Source: Sulfuritalea sp. (GTDB taxonomy: Bacteria > Pseudomonadota > Gammaproteobacteria > Burkholderiales > Rhodocyclaceae). Taken from it: 43,229 bases of DNA. Below, piece after piece: positions 7,466-14,620 of the stretch (position 1 is the stretch's first letter; every line of letters begins with the position of its first letter). The translations under genes were made by a program, and so were the position numbers. A model generated the notes under the pieces. The model was not told the origin of the DNA, did not search any database, and saw only the letters and a list, made by a program, of their open reading frames with translations. The DNA is taken from positions 1 to 43,229 of the forward strand of contig JADJUP010000048.1 in NCBI GenBank assembly GCA_016716965.1, in the 5' to 3' direction.

Positions 7466-7882
7466 TCATTCGATGGTGGTGACGCGGTGTTCAAGGGGGT
7501 CGCCGGCGACCCGTGCGCCCTGCCCGATCTCGCCGCGCATCACCTCGCGGCGCACGATCCGGCCCGGCTTCAGCGCGGCGCGCAGGCTGTCGTAGGCGGC
7601 CTCCGCGGCAGCGCGATTATCGCGGCTGTGGTTGCAGACGTAAAGGTCGAAGCTCGCCGCATCCAGTTCCGGCCAGGTGTGGATCGCCAGGTGCGATTCG
7701 GCCAGCACCAGCGCGCCGGTCGCGCCGGCGGCGGGGAACTGGTGGAAGGCCGCGGCGACCACCTCGAGGCCGGCCCCGGTGCAGGCGTGGCGGCACAGCG
7801 CGGCAAGCGCCTCCGCGTCCAGCAGCAGGCGGCGCTCGCCGGCGCAATCGTGGAATTCGGCAAGGATGTGGAGGCCGTTCAT
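7466..7882 (-). CDS. speD: S-adenosylmethionine decarboxylase proenzyme (SpeD)
   Basis: Pyruvoyl enzyme that makes decarboxylated SAM, the aminopropyl donor for spermidine. The 138-residue protein starts MNGLHILAEFHDC and contains ALVLAESHLAIHTWPE. Ser63 is the self-cleavage and pyruvoyl residue. His68 and Cys83 (DLYVCNH) match the processing and catalytic residues of the short bacterial class. The start codon overlaps the stop of the FAD oxidoreductase gene as ATGA, so the two are translationally coupled. Together with the SpeE-like protein at 10417-11919 it forms a complete dcSAM-to-polyamine route. Confidence 0.95.
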   Translation of the reverse strand: MNGLHILAEFHDCAGERRLLLDAEALAALCRHACTGAGLEVVAAAFHQFPAAGATGALVLAESHLAIHTWPELDAASFDLYVCNHSRDNRAAAEAAYDSLRAALKPGRIVRREVMRGEIGQGARVAGDPLEHRVTTIE

Positions 7883-9477
7883 AGTGAGGACGCAAAGGAT
7901 ACGCCGAGCCGGCGCAATGTGCGCTCGGCGGCGAGCACGCCGCGATGGTTGGCTTCCTCGAACAGCGACAGGCCGGAGACGTCGGCATGGGCGAACTGCA
8001 GCCCTGCCCTGCCCTGCTCGAAGACCTGGCGCGCGCCGCCCCAAAGCCGCCCCGGCAGCGGCCGGACCATGGCGTGGGCATGGCGGTGCACGTCGAGCCG
8101 CGTGACCAGTTCGCGGATCTCCGGATGCGGCCGTGCGAGGTCGTCCAGCGCCTCGCGCGCCCAGCCGGCGTGGTCGAGCAAGAGTCGGCGCTGACGGTAC
8201 GGCGTTTCCTCGTGCAGCGCGCGGTACCAGGTGATAACGGTCGGCCCCGGCGCGTAGCGCAGTTGCTGGTGGGTCGCCACCACGTAGCCCAGCGCCGCGC
8301 TGTCGTGCAGCACGTTGTCCCAGGCCAGCGGTTGGCCGGCGCGCGTCTGCGGCGCCGACGACAGCGTCAGGTTGGCGACGATCCATGGCGCATATTCGGC
8401 GCCGGCCAGCGCCGCCCGCCATTCCGGGCGCGGCGCGGCGAACACGTGCGGCAGCAGGAACAGCGGCGCGGCCCAGATCAGCTCGCGGGCGACGAGGCGG
8501 ATGCTGCGGCTCTCGGCGGCGAGGTAGATGTCGCAATGCCAATCCTTGCCGCGCTGCTCGACGCGAAAGGCCAGCGCATCGGCCTGCACCCGCCCGGCGC
8601 TGGCCCGCGCCAGCCCGCGCGCCAGCCAGGCGTTGCCCTCCGGCGCGGTCAGCACCTGGCCTTCGCCGTCGCGGCAGGCGAAGTAGTGCAGCCCGGCCCA
8701 GGCCGAGGTCCGTTCGGCGGCGGTGCCATAGTCGTCGCGACAGGCGTAGTCGGCCAGCCAGTGCAGGCCCGGCGCCGTGTAGCCCTCCTGCAGCAGCCAG
8801 TCGCGCATGTTGGTGCGGTCTAGCGCCAGCAGTTTCGGGTCGCGGCCGGACAGGGCCAGCGGCAGCGCGAATGGGCGGCGTCCGGCACCGTCGCGGCGCT
8901 GGCGCAGTTCGTGGATGGCATCCTGGAAGCGCTCGTACTGCGCGCGCTCCGCCGCCGGCACGCCCAGCGTCGGCCACAGGCCCTCCTGCCAGTAGCCGTT
9001 GGTGTAGAGGCGCTCCTGCGGTGCATGGCAGAGATAGCGCTCGTCGTATTCCGGATGCGCGGCATCGACCGGCCCGCGCAGCACGCCCAGCTCGGCCAGC
9101 AACTCGCGCGTGGCGCGCGCCTCGCGCGGCGGCAGCGGCAGGTAGTGGGCGCCCAGCGGATGGGCCGATACGGCGTTGCGACCGGCGCGCGAATTGCCGC
9201 CGGCCTCGTTCTCCATTTCCAGCAGCAGGTAATCGTCGCAGCCGGCACGCGCCAGCTTCCACGCCGCCGACAGGCCGCCGACGCCGCCGCCGACGATGGC
9301 GACCGCGACCCGGCGCGTCTCGGTCGGCGCCGGAAAATCGGGCTTGCGCAGGCGGTGGCCGAGCGAGTCGTTGGCGCCGGTCAGCACGCCCGGCGGCAAC
9401 GGCGGCGCGGCCTTCGAGCCGCAGGCGGCGAGCGCGGCGGCGGATGCCGTGGCGCCGAGGAAATCGCGGCGGCGCAT
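7879..9477 (-). CDS. Tat-exported FAD/NAD(P)-binding oxidoreductase, polyamine-cluster type
   Basis: A 532-residue flavoprotein of the amine-oxidase-like superfamily. The N-terminus MRRRDFLGATASAAALAACG has a twin-arginine motif (RRDFLG) and a lipobox-like LAAC, so it is probably folded with FAD, exported and lipid-anchored. The Rossmann motif VAIVGGGVGGLSAAWKLARAG is at about residue 60, with the acidic strand end LLLEME. The rest has few named motifs (ANLTLSS, GYVVATHQQLRY, WGGARQVFEQGRAGL, FAHADVSGLSLFEEANHRG). The C-terminal FAD site ADVSGLSLFEEA places the cofactor. The ATGA overlap with speD suggests that it acts on a polyamine or related amine. The substrate is unknown and the link is inferred. 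Confidence 0.75.
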   Translation of the reverse strand: MRRRDFLGATASAAALAACGSKAAPPLPPGVLTGANDSLGHRLRKPDFPAPTETRRVAVAIVGGGVGGLSAAWKLARAGCDDYLLLEMENEAGGNSRAGRNAVSAHPLGAHYLPLPPREARATRELLAELGVLRGPVDAAHPEYDERYLCHAPQERLYTNGYWQEGLWPTLGVPAAERAQYERFQDAIHELRQRRDGAGRRPFALPLALSGRDPKLLALDRTNMRDWLLQEGYTAPGLHWLADYACRDDYGTAAERTSAWAGLHYFACRDGEGQVLTAPEGNAWLARGLARASAGRVQADALAFRVEQRGKDWHCDIYLAAESRSIRLVARELIWAAPLFLLPHVFAAPRPEWRAALAGAEYAPWIVANLTLSSAPQTRAGQPLAWDNVLHDSAALGYVVATHQQLRYAPGPTVITWYRALHEETPYRQRRLLLDHAGWAREALDDLARPHPEIRELVTRLDVHRHAHAMVRPLPGRLWGGARQVFEQGRAGLQFAHADVSGLSLFEEANHRGVLAAERTLRRLGVSFASSL

Positions 9478-9544
9478 GGCTCAGTGGTAATGCATCAAGC
9501 GACGACGCATTTCACTTTCCGATGGCGGCCTTCATGCATACGTC

Positions 9545-9736
9545 TTACACGCTGCGTTTCAGCCTGCCGACGACCGTCGTGGCCTTGACGTAGCGGCCGG
9601 AAGCGTGTGCCGCGTCGCGCGAAGCAAGGCCGCGCGCGATCAAGCCGGACATTGCTCTGCCATCAGCGGACGATTCTCGCGCAGCATCGCAGAGTGCGGA
9701 CGAAACCCAAACGCGCTGGTCGGCGGCGGTCTCCAT
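9545..9736 (-). CDS. Small protein, possible third gene of the DUF433/DUF5615 module
   Basis: A 63-residue ORF (METAADQRVWVSSALCDAAR ... GRYVKATTVVGRLKRSV) starting 6 bases beyond the DUF5615 stop codon, with GGAG upstream. The end (SGLIARGLASRDAAHASGRY, then VKATTVVGRL) faintly recalls the tails of ParD-like and other ribbon-helix-helix antitoxins. No firm family assignment is possible. It may be a real accessory antitoxin, a remnant of another module, or chance coding. Confidence 0.35.
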   Translation of the reverse strand: METAADQRVWVSSALCDAARESSADGRAMSGLIARGLASRDAAHASGRYVKATTVVGRLKRSV

Positions 9737-9742
9737 TGGGGC

Positions 9743-10111
9743 CTACTCCGGAGTACTGCCGTGAATCCGGACGCGACCGGGCTCGACGATCCACAACCGT
9801 CCGGAAAGCTGATGGTGTTGAAGCGCGGCGATCAGTTGGCCGACCAGTAGTTCGAGCAAACCGGAGGTCATGCGACCCGAGGTCGACAGAACTGCCACGC
9901 CGGCCGATTTTTCCGGGGGGAAGCGCAGCACCTGGGCGAAATCCGAATCAAGTGTCACCAGAACACGGCCTTCGGCAGCGCAAACATCGAAGAGCTCCAT
10001 GTCTGAAGCACCGCTCATTTTCTGCAGTGCTACCGTCGAAACATCGTGCTGCGCCGCTTCAAGTTGCCGGGCACCCCGCTGCCCGATATTTTCGTCGAGC
10101 TTGAATTTCAC
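9743..10111 (-). CDS. DUF5615 PIN-like toxin
   Basis: A 122-residue PIN-like protein. MKFKLDENIGQRGARQLEAA has the first acidic active-site residue (LDEN). DMELFDVCAAEGRVLVTLD and SDFAQ supply the TxDxDF-like motif (TLDSDF), and AGVAVLS is typical of DUF5615. Family members are predicted RNases paired with DUF433 antitoxins. Translation starts at a GTG whose bases overlap the DUF433 stop (GTGA), so the two are coupled. The module lies between the SpeE-like gene and the FAD oxidoreductase gene. Confidence 0.85.
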   Translation of the reverse strand: MKFKLDENIGQRGARQLEAAQHDVSTVALQKMSGASDMELFDVCAAEGRVLVTLDSDFAQVLRFPPEKSAGVAVLSTSGRMTSGLLELLVGQLIAALQHHQLSGRLWIVEPGRVRIHGSTPE

Positions 10112-10350
10112 GCGGCAAGCGGGGGCGCTATCGGGATGACTCTTTCACGCGACATTTCGGCGCCATAGGCAATCGCGGCGCGAATGTCATCGGCCTGCAA
10201 TTGCGGATAATCGGCCAACAAGTCAGCCTCGCTTTCGCCGTCGGCGATGCGGTCCAGCAGCAGGGACACCCAGAGACGGGTTCCCCGGATGCAGGGTTTT
10301 CCGAAACAGACATTGGGGTCGATGCTGATGCGTGCCAGTAGTGGGTGCAT
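10108..10350 (-). CDS. DUF433 (VapB-like) antitoxin
   Basis: An 80-residue DUF433 protein: MHPLLARISIDPNVCFGKPC, IRGTRLWVSLLLDRIADGES, EADLLADYPQLQADDIRAAI and AYGAEM. ID(P)xxCxGKPxIRGTR is the family signature. It is the expected antitoxin and DNA-binding partner of the DUF5615 toxin that follows it with a GTGA overlap. A GGAG ribosome site lies 7 bases before the ATG at 10350. About 65 bases separate it from the SpeE-like gene upstream, room for its own promoter. Confidence 0.9.
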   Translation of the reverse strand: MHPLLARISIDPNVCFGKPCIRGTRLWVSLLLDRIADGESEADLLADYPQLQADDIRAAIAYGAEMSRERVIPIAPPLAA

Positions 10351-10416
10351 GGCGGCTCCTTGCGCGTGACGTGGGCCATGATGCCACGGGGTGCGGAATT
10401 CTGCATTGCCTTTGCA

Positions 10417-11919
10417 TCAATGCGCCAGCACCCGGCCCCACTCGCGCTCGAAGATGCGCACCAGGTTCTGGTTGTCGAGGCGGTTGGGTTCGGCGGCGAC
10501 GCGCGCCATGTCGGCGGGGAAATGGAACAGTGCCGGCAGTGCATCGGGGGTGATGAAGCGCGTCGCCACCGGGATGGATTGCGGCGGGCGGTACTCGCGT
10601 TTGCCGGCGAGGATGTAGCCCCATTCGCCGAAGCTGGGCACCAGCGCGTGGTAGGGCGCGGTCTGCCAGCCGGCGGCTTCGAGCGTGGCGACCACGGTCC
10701 AGAAGCTTTCGCGCGCGTACAGCGGCGAGGTGGCCTGCACCACGATGCGGCCGGTCTCCGCCACATGCTGTTTCAATAGCCTGTAGAAGGCGGTGGAGTA
10801 GAGCTTGCCCAGGCTGTGGTTGGAGGGATCGGGAAAGTCGGCGACGACGAAGTCGAACATTTCCTGCGATTCTTCCAGCCATTGCAGCGCATCCGCATTG
10901 ACGATCTTCAGCTTGGGCGACGCCAGCGCGCCGCCGTTGAGGTCGCGCAGCAGGGGCGATTGCGCGAACAGTTCGGTCATGCGCGGATCGAGGTCGACCA
11001 GCGTGATGCTGTCCACCTGCGGGTACTTGAGGATTTCGCGCACCGCCATGCCGTCGCCGCCGCCCAGCACCAGCACCTTGCGCGCGCCGGGCAGCGCGGC
11101 CAGGCCCGGATGCACCAGCGCCTCGTGGTAGCGGTATTCGTCGCGCGAGGAAAACTGCAGGTTGTGGTTGAGGTAGAGCCGCGTCTCGTCGCGCCAGCGG
11201 GTGACGACGATGCGCTGGTAGGGGCTGGATTCGGCATGCACGATGTCCTCGTTGTAGAGGTTGGCCTCGGCCAGGCTGACGAAGTGGCCGGCGAAACCGA
11301 AGCCCAGCGCCAGCGCGCCGATCACCGCCACGCATTGCGCGCGCAAAGCCGGCATGGTTCCCAGCTGGGCGCGGAACAGCCACAGCGCCCAGGCGGCAAC
11401 CAGCGCGTTCAGGAGGCCGAACAGCAGCGCGCTCCTCACCAGCCCGAGGTGCGGCGCCAGCAGCAGCGGGAACAGCACCGACACCGCCAGCGCGCCGACG
11501 TAGTCGACGCTGAGCACCTGCGCCACGAGGTCCTTGAACGCCACCTCGCGCTTCAGTATGCGCATGATCAGCGGAATCTCCAGCCCGACCAGTATCCCGA
11601 TCAGCAGCACCAGTCCGTAGAGCGTGAAGCGGAAGGGTCCGGCGTGCAGCGTGAACAGGAGGAACAGCAGTCCGGCCGAAAGGCCGCCGAGCAGGCCGAC
11701 CAGCAACTCGATCTGGATGAAGCGCACCAGCAGGTTGCCGCCGACGTGTTTCGACAGCCAGGAGCCGATGCCCATGGCGAACAGGTAGGCGCCGATCACG
11801 GTGGAGAACTGCATCACCGAATCGCCCAGCAGGTAGCTCGCCAGCGCGCCGGCGATCAGTTCGTAGGCCAGCCCGCAGGAGGCGACGATGAAGACGGAGG
11901 CGAGCAGCGGACCTTGCAT
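10417..11919 (-). CDS. speE: Membrane-fused polyamine aminopropyltransferase (SpeE-like)
   Basis: A 500-residue protein. Residues 1-215 form about six to seven membrane segments (LASVFIVASCGLAYELIAGA, GLLGGLSAGLLFLLFTLHAG, FTLYGLVLLIGILVGLEIPL and others). Residues 225-500 are a spermidine-synthase domain: SSPYQRIVVTRW, LYLNHNLQFSSRDEYRYHEA, LVHPGL, the SAM-binding motif VLVLGGGDGMAVREIL (GGGDG at 286-290), LVDLDPRMT and catalytic-region VVADFPDPSNHSLGKLYS. It should transfer aminopropyl from dcSAM to putrescine or another amine at the membrane; the amine is not known. SpeD lies further along in the same direction. The start at 11919 follows the LapA-like gene closely. Confidence 0.92.
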   Translation of the reverse strand: MQGPLLASVFIVASCGLAYELIAGALASYLLGDSVMQFSTVIGAYLFAMGIGSWLSKHVGGNLLVRFIQIELLVGLLGGLSAGLLFLLFTLHAGPFRFTLYGLVLLIGILVGLEIPLIMRILKREVAFKDLVAQVLSVDYVGALAVSVLFPLLLAPHLGLVRSALLFGLLNALVAAWALWLFRAQLGTMPALRAQCVAVIGALALGFGFAGHFVSLAEANLYNEDIVHAESSPYQRIVVTRWRDETRLYLNHNLQFSSRDEYRYHEALVHPGLAALPGARKVLVLGGGDGMAVREILKYPQVDSITLVDLDPRMTELFAQSPLLRDLNGGALASPKLKIVNADALQWLEESQEMFDFVVADFPDPSNHSLGKLYSTAFYRLLKQHVAETGRIVVQATSPLYARESFWTVVATLEAAGWQTAPYHALVPSFGEWGYILAGKREYRPPQSIPVATRFITPDALPALFHFPADMARVAAEPNRLDNQNLVRIFEREWGRVLAH

Positions 11920-12368
11920 GTCAGTAGGCTGGATTGGCCGGCAACGCGACGCCCGCGCCGTGCCGCGGACGCCGACTTTCGAGGTTCAGGATTGGCGCGT
12001 GTCGGTTGCGGGATTGGCGAGCCGGGCCGATGGCGCGCCGCCGTTGCCGCCAGCGCCTGCGCGCCCAGCAGGGATTCGAGTTGCCCGTCGAGTTCGTCGA
12101 CGCGTTTCTGCAGGCGCTGGTTCTGCTCTTCCAGCGTGGCCACCTGGCGCCGCAGCCGGCTGCCCGCCCATTGGCTGCGCAGCAGCCGCGGCGATGACAC
12201 CAGCCCGGCGATGACGGCGCCGAGGCCGAGGGTGACCAGCAACACCAGCGCCAGCGACCCGCCGAAGCTCCAGGCGAAGAAGCTGACGGTGATCGGGACA
12301 TTGTTCTGTAGCGCGAACAGCACGGCGACGATCGCGAAGCCGATGCCGGAAATCAGGAGCACTTGCAT
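11856..12368 (-). CDS. LapA-domain (DUF1049) membrane protein, uncertain C-terminus
   Basis: Residues 1-55 are two membrane helices with the DUF1049 look (LLISGIGFAIVAVLFALQNN, VPITVSFFAWSFGGSLALVL, LVTLGLGAVIAG). They are followed by a coiled coil (LRRQVATLEEQNQRLQKRVD, ELDGQLESLL). Beyond about residue 105 the composition becomes odd (RHRPGSPIPQPTRANPEPRK). The open frame runs 64 bases into the start of speE. In another frame the tail would read NGGAPSARLANPATDTRQS and stop at 11986; in a third it would stop at 11921, just before the speE ATG. A frameshift after about 12040 is therefore likely. A copy of the interspersed 24-base motif (11956-11979) lies in this tail. GGAGAAACC precedes the start. 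Confidence 0.7.
   Translation of the reverse strand: MQVLLISGIGFAIVAVLFALQNNVPITVSFFAWSFGGSLALVLLVTLGLGAVIAGLVSSPRLLRSQWAGSRLRRQVATLEEQNQRLQKRVDELDGQLESLLGAQALAATAARHRPGSPIPQPTRANPEPRKSASAARRGRRVAGQSSLLTCKVRCSPPSSSSPPAGWPTN
11956..11979 (-). repeat. Interspersed 24-base motif at the LapA/SpeE junction
   Basis: The minus strand reads AAAGTCGGC, GTC, CGCG, GC, ACGGCG, with the usual GGCG block changed to CGCG. It lies about 40 bases before the speE start, in the doubtful C-terminal tail of the LapA-like frame. Confidence 0.5.
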
Positions 12369-12441
12369 GGTTTCTCCAGGAAGAGGCCGCAGGGCCGATG
12401 ATACGCGCCGCGGGTCGGCGCCATGTCCGCATGCGAACCAT

Positions 12442-12585
12442 TCACTTGTGGTATCCGCGCGCCGCGCCGGACGAGCGCAACTGCTGCGCCTCGGCGTTTT
12501 CGGAGAACAGGCTCCAGCCCAGGTACTGGCCGTAGTTGAACAGGGTGAAGGCGGCGATGCTCATGATCATGGCGATGCGCGGCAT
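12442..12585 (-). CDS. 47-residue single-span membrane protein of the polyamine cluster
   Basis: MPRIAMIMSIAAFTLFNYGQ, then YLGWSLFSENAEAQQLRSSG and AARGYHK. One hydrophobic helix (about residues 4-24) is followed by a polar tail. The ATG overlaps the DUF4178 stop codon by one base (TGATG), which argues for coupled translation and a real gene. I recognise no named family. Its position between the DUF4178 and LapA-like genes suggests a small membrane subunit of the same system. Confidence 0.65.
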   Translation of the reverse strand: MPRIAMIMSIAAFTLFNYGQYLGWSLFSENAEAQQLRSSGAARGYHK

Positions 12586-14531
12586 CAGTCGTCTCCCGAA
12601 TCGCCGTCGCCATCGTCCGAACCGAACTCTGCGCCGCTCGAAAGGAAGTCGGCATCCTTCCAGCGTTCGGTTTCGAAGGCCTGCAGCCGGTAGCGGCTGA
12701 ACATCGGCAGCGCCGCGAGGAAGAGCAGCAGGAAGAAGAAATTGCTCCATGCCGCCTGGTTGCGGATCACCTTGATGCGGTTTGCCACGGGCACCGGCTT
12801 TTCCGCCGAGAATTCCGGATCGATGACGAAGTAATAGGTGCCGGCGGGCAGGTCGCGGAACACCAGTTCGCGCTCGCGGTCACCCTCGCTCCAGCTTTCG
12901 CCGCCATCGTTGCCGTGCCAGTAGGCGACCTCGGTCTGCGCCAGCCAGGCCTTGCCGGTGGCCTTTTCGACCAGGGTCATGTTGAGGCCCAGCCAATTGT
13001 TGTCGAGGTTGGTTTCATGGCGCAGCACCAGGTTGCGCACCCCGGCGTCGAGCGTAAAGGACTGCGTCGTCACCGGCTCGTCCCGCGTCGGCGAGAGCAT
13101 CAGGCGCTGGTCGACCAGCGTGCGGCCGCCGAGGATGAAGACCCAGAGCAGTTGGGCGAGGACGGCCAGCGCCGCGAACTTCCAGAACATGCCGCAGACC
13201 CGGCGATGGCTTTCGTTGCGCGGATTGGGCTGGTTCATGCTTATGCCGACCGGTGCCGGCAGCGGCGTCTCGAGCTTGAAGGCGGCGGCGACCTCGTCAG
13301 CCGGCAGGTAGTCGCCGAGCGACCAGGTCGTTTCCTTGCCGCTGGTTTCGCGGCTGAGCATCTTCGGCGGCGCGACGAAGTCGATCAGTTCCCAGGTCTC
13401 GCCTACCGCGACCTTCCAGGTGAATTCGCCGATGACATAAGTGGTCCGCGCCGTGCCGGCGGAAAAGCGCGTGTACTCCTCGCCGCCAAGGAGCGCGGCG
13501 GGTTCGCCGTCGCGGTAGCGCGGCAAGATCGACAGCGGGCTGACCCAGCTCCAGTGTCCGGTCGATTCCACCAGCCAGCGAAAGCCTTCCTCGGCATGGT
13601 GCAGCAGGAATTCCTGCCACGGATAGTCGGTGCCCCCGACGCTGATGACGCGCTGCTGAAAGCCGATCACGGTCCAGTCCTTGCCGAGGAAGCGCCCGAC
13701 GCTGCCCAGCGGAATCAGCGGCTCGATGTGCGTCGCGGCGGCGGCCTTGCGCAGGACCTTGAGGCTTTCGTTGGCCGGTGCGAGGATGCTCAGGCAGGAG
13801 GGGCAGGCGACGCTCTGCACGGCCTTGTCGTGGATCGAGATCGCGCCGCCGCAGGTCGGGCACTGCAGTGCCTTGACCGTGCCCGCCGGTTTCGCCGCCG
13901 CTTCGCCGCGCAGGTTGGCGAAATGGAAGCTGGCGAAGGGCAGCGTTTCTCCGACGAAGAGCAGCGGCGGCGTTTCCGAATAGTCGATGCTGGCGAAGGC
14001 CGCCCCATCGCCGCCCGCGCTGCGCAGGTCCACCAGTTGCGCCGGGTAGCCGGCGCCGAAGGCGAAGGGCAGCTCGCCCTCGCCGGCGATGCACATGGCT
14101 TCCTCGATGTCGGTGACGACGAAATCGCGGCCGGCCAGCTTCATCTCCTGGTTCGGCTTCAGCGTGGAGAATTCGGGCAGGGCTCCGCCCGGCGGCTTGA
14201 GGAAGCTGATCGTGTACTCGCCGCCGGCGTCAGACAGCCAGCCGCCGCGCATGTCGTCGAACAGCACATGCCATTCGTTCCAGATGCCCGCCGCGTAGTG
14301 CAGCTGGATGCGCCCGATCACCGCGAAATGCACGCCCTTGTAGCGGCCTTCGGTGCCGAGCCGGAGCGGCGAGGCATCCTCGACCAGGTCGGCCATGCGG
14401 CCGAGGTTGTCCAGGTTGCCGCCGTGGCGCACCAGCGTGCTGCGGCAGAACTCGCAGACGCCGTGGAAGGACGCCGACGACTTGAAGACGACCGGCGCGC
14501 CGCAGGCCGGGCAGTTCGCGGAAAACGGCAT
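12585..14531 (-). CDS. Double DUF4178 protein with two zinc ribbons and two C-terminal membrane helices
   Basis: A 648-residue protein starting MPFSANCPACGAPVVFKSSA (the Met at 14531, not the upstream one, begins the ribbon). Order: zinc ribbon 1 (CPAC...CEFC, residues 7-30), DUF4178-like domain 1 (about 60-200; YKGVHFAVIGRIQLHYAAGI, WNEWHVLF), zinc ribbon 2 (CPTCGG...CPSC, about 225-245) and DUF4178-like domain 2 (about 280-430; WTVIGFQQRVISVGGTDYPW, QEFLLH). Near residue 460 comes a first helix (FWKFAALAVLAQLLWVFILG), then an extracytoplasmic beta-rich region with ETNLDNNWLGLNMTLVEKAT, and near 610 a second helix (FFFLLLFLAALPMF) with an acidic tail. The function of DUF4178 is not known; members occur with SPFH, DUF350 and SpeD. 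It lies 89 bases after the SPFH gene and overlaps the 47-residue gene. Confidence 0.85.
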   Translation of the reverse strand: MPFSANCPACGAPVVFKSSASFHGVCEFCRSTLVRHGGNLDNLGRMADLVEDASPLRLGTEGRYKGVHFAVIGRIQLHYAAGIWNEWHVLFDDMRGGWLSDAGGEYTISFLKPPGGALPEFSTLKPNQEMKLAGRDFVVTDIEEAMCIAGEGELPFAFGAGYPAQLVDLRSAGGDGAAFASIDYSETPPLLFVGETLPFASFHFANLRGEAAAKPAGTVKALQCPTCGGAISIHDKAVQSVACPSCLSILAPANESLKVLRKAAAATHIEPLIPLGSVGRFLGKDWTVIGFQQRVISVGGTDYPWQEFLLHHAEEGFRWLVESTGHWSWVSPLSILPRYRDGEPAALLGGEEYTRFSAGTARTTYVIGEFTWKVAVGETWELIDFVAPPKMLSRETSGKETTWSLGDYLPADEVAAAFKLETPLPAPVGISMNQPNPRNESHRRVCGMFWKFAALAVLAQLLWVFILGGRTLVDQRLMLSPTRDEPVTTQSFTLDAGVRNLVLRHETNLDNNWLGLNMTLVEKATGKAWLAQTEVAYWHGNDGGESWSEGDRERELVFRDLPAGTYYFVIDPEFSAEKPVPVANRIKVIRNQAAWSNFFFLLLFLAALPMFSRYRLQAFETERWKDADFLSSGAEFGSDDGDGDSGDD

Positions 14532-14542
14532 TAGGGAGCCTT

Positions 14543-14614
14543 TTAGCCACAAGGCAGATCACGAAGGCAGGCTGCCTCATGGGGTTGCCCGGTCCTCGTG
14601 TCCTCTGTGGCTAA
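14543..14614. repeat. Palindromic repeat (TTAGCCACA...TGTGGCTAA) between SPFH and DUF4178 genes
   Basis: The perfect 9-base arms TTAGCCACA (14543-14551) and TGTGGCTAA (14606-14614) are extended inward by imperfect pairing (TCACGAAGG with CCTCGTG). Elements of this TTAGCCACAGAGG type are scattered through many genomes. The repeat fills almost the whole gap between the two genes. Confidence 0.65.
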
Positions 14615-14620
14615 TGGGTT

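Noticed and set aside
7466..9262. A 598-codon frame covering speD and most of the FAD oxidoreductase region
   Set aside because: Only its end is real (SpeD). The rest is Arg/Ala/Gly-rich shadow of the FAD gene in another frame on the same strand.
10835..10858. Another copy of the interspersed motif (AAAGTCGGCGACGACGAAG) in speE
   Set aside because: Only the first ten bases agree; the second half does not fit. Similar half-matches near 21325, 30043 and 36246 were left out for the same reason.
10816..12693. Long plus-strand frame opposite speE and the LapA-like gene
   Set aside because: Composition is typical of an antisense shadow in GC-rich DNA (rich in Q, R, H, E without motifs); speE on the other strand has strong motifs.
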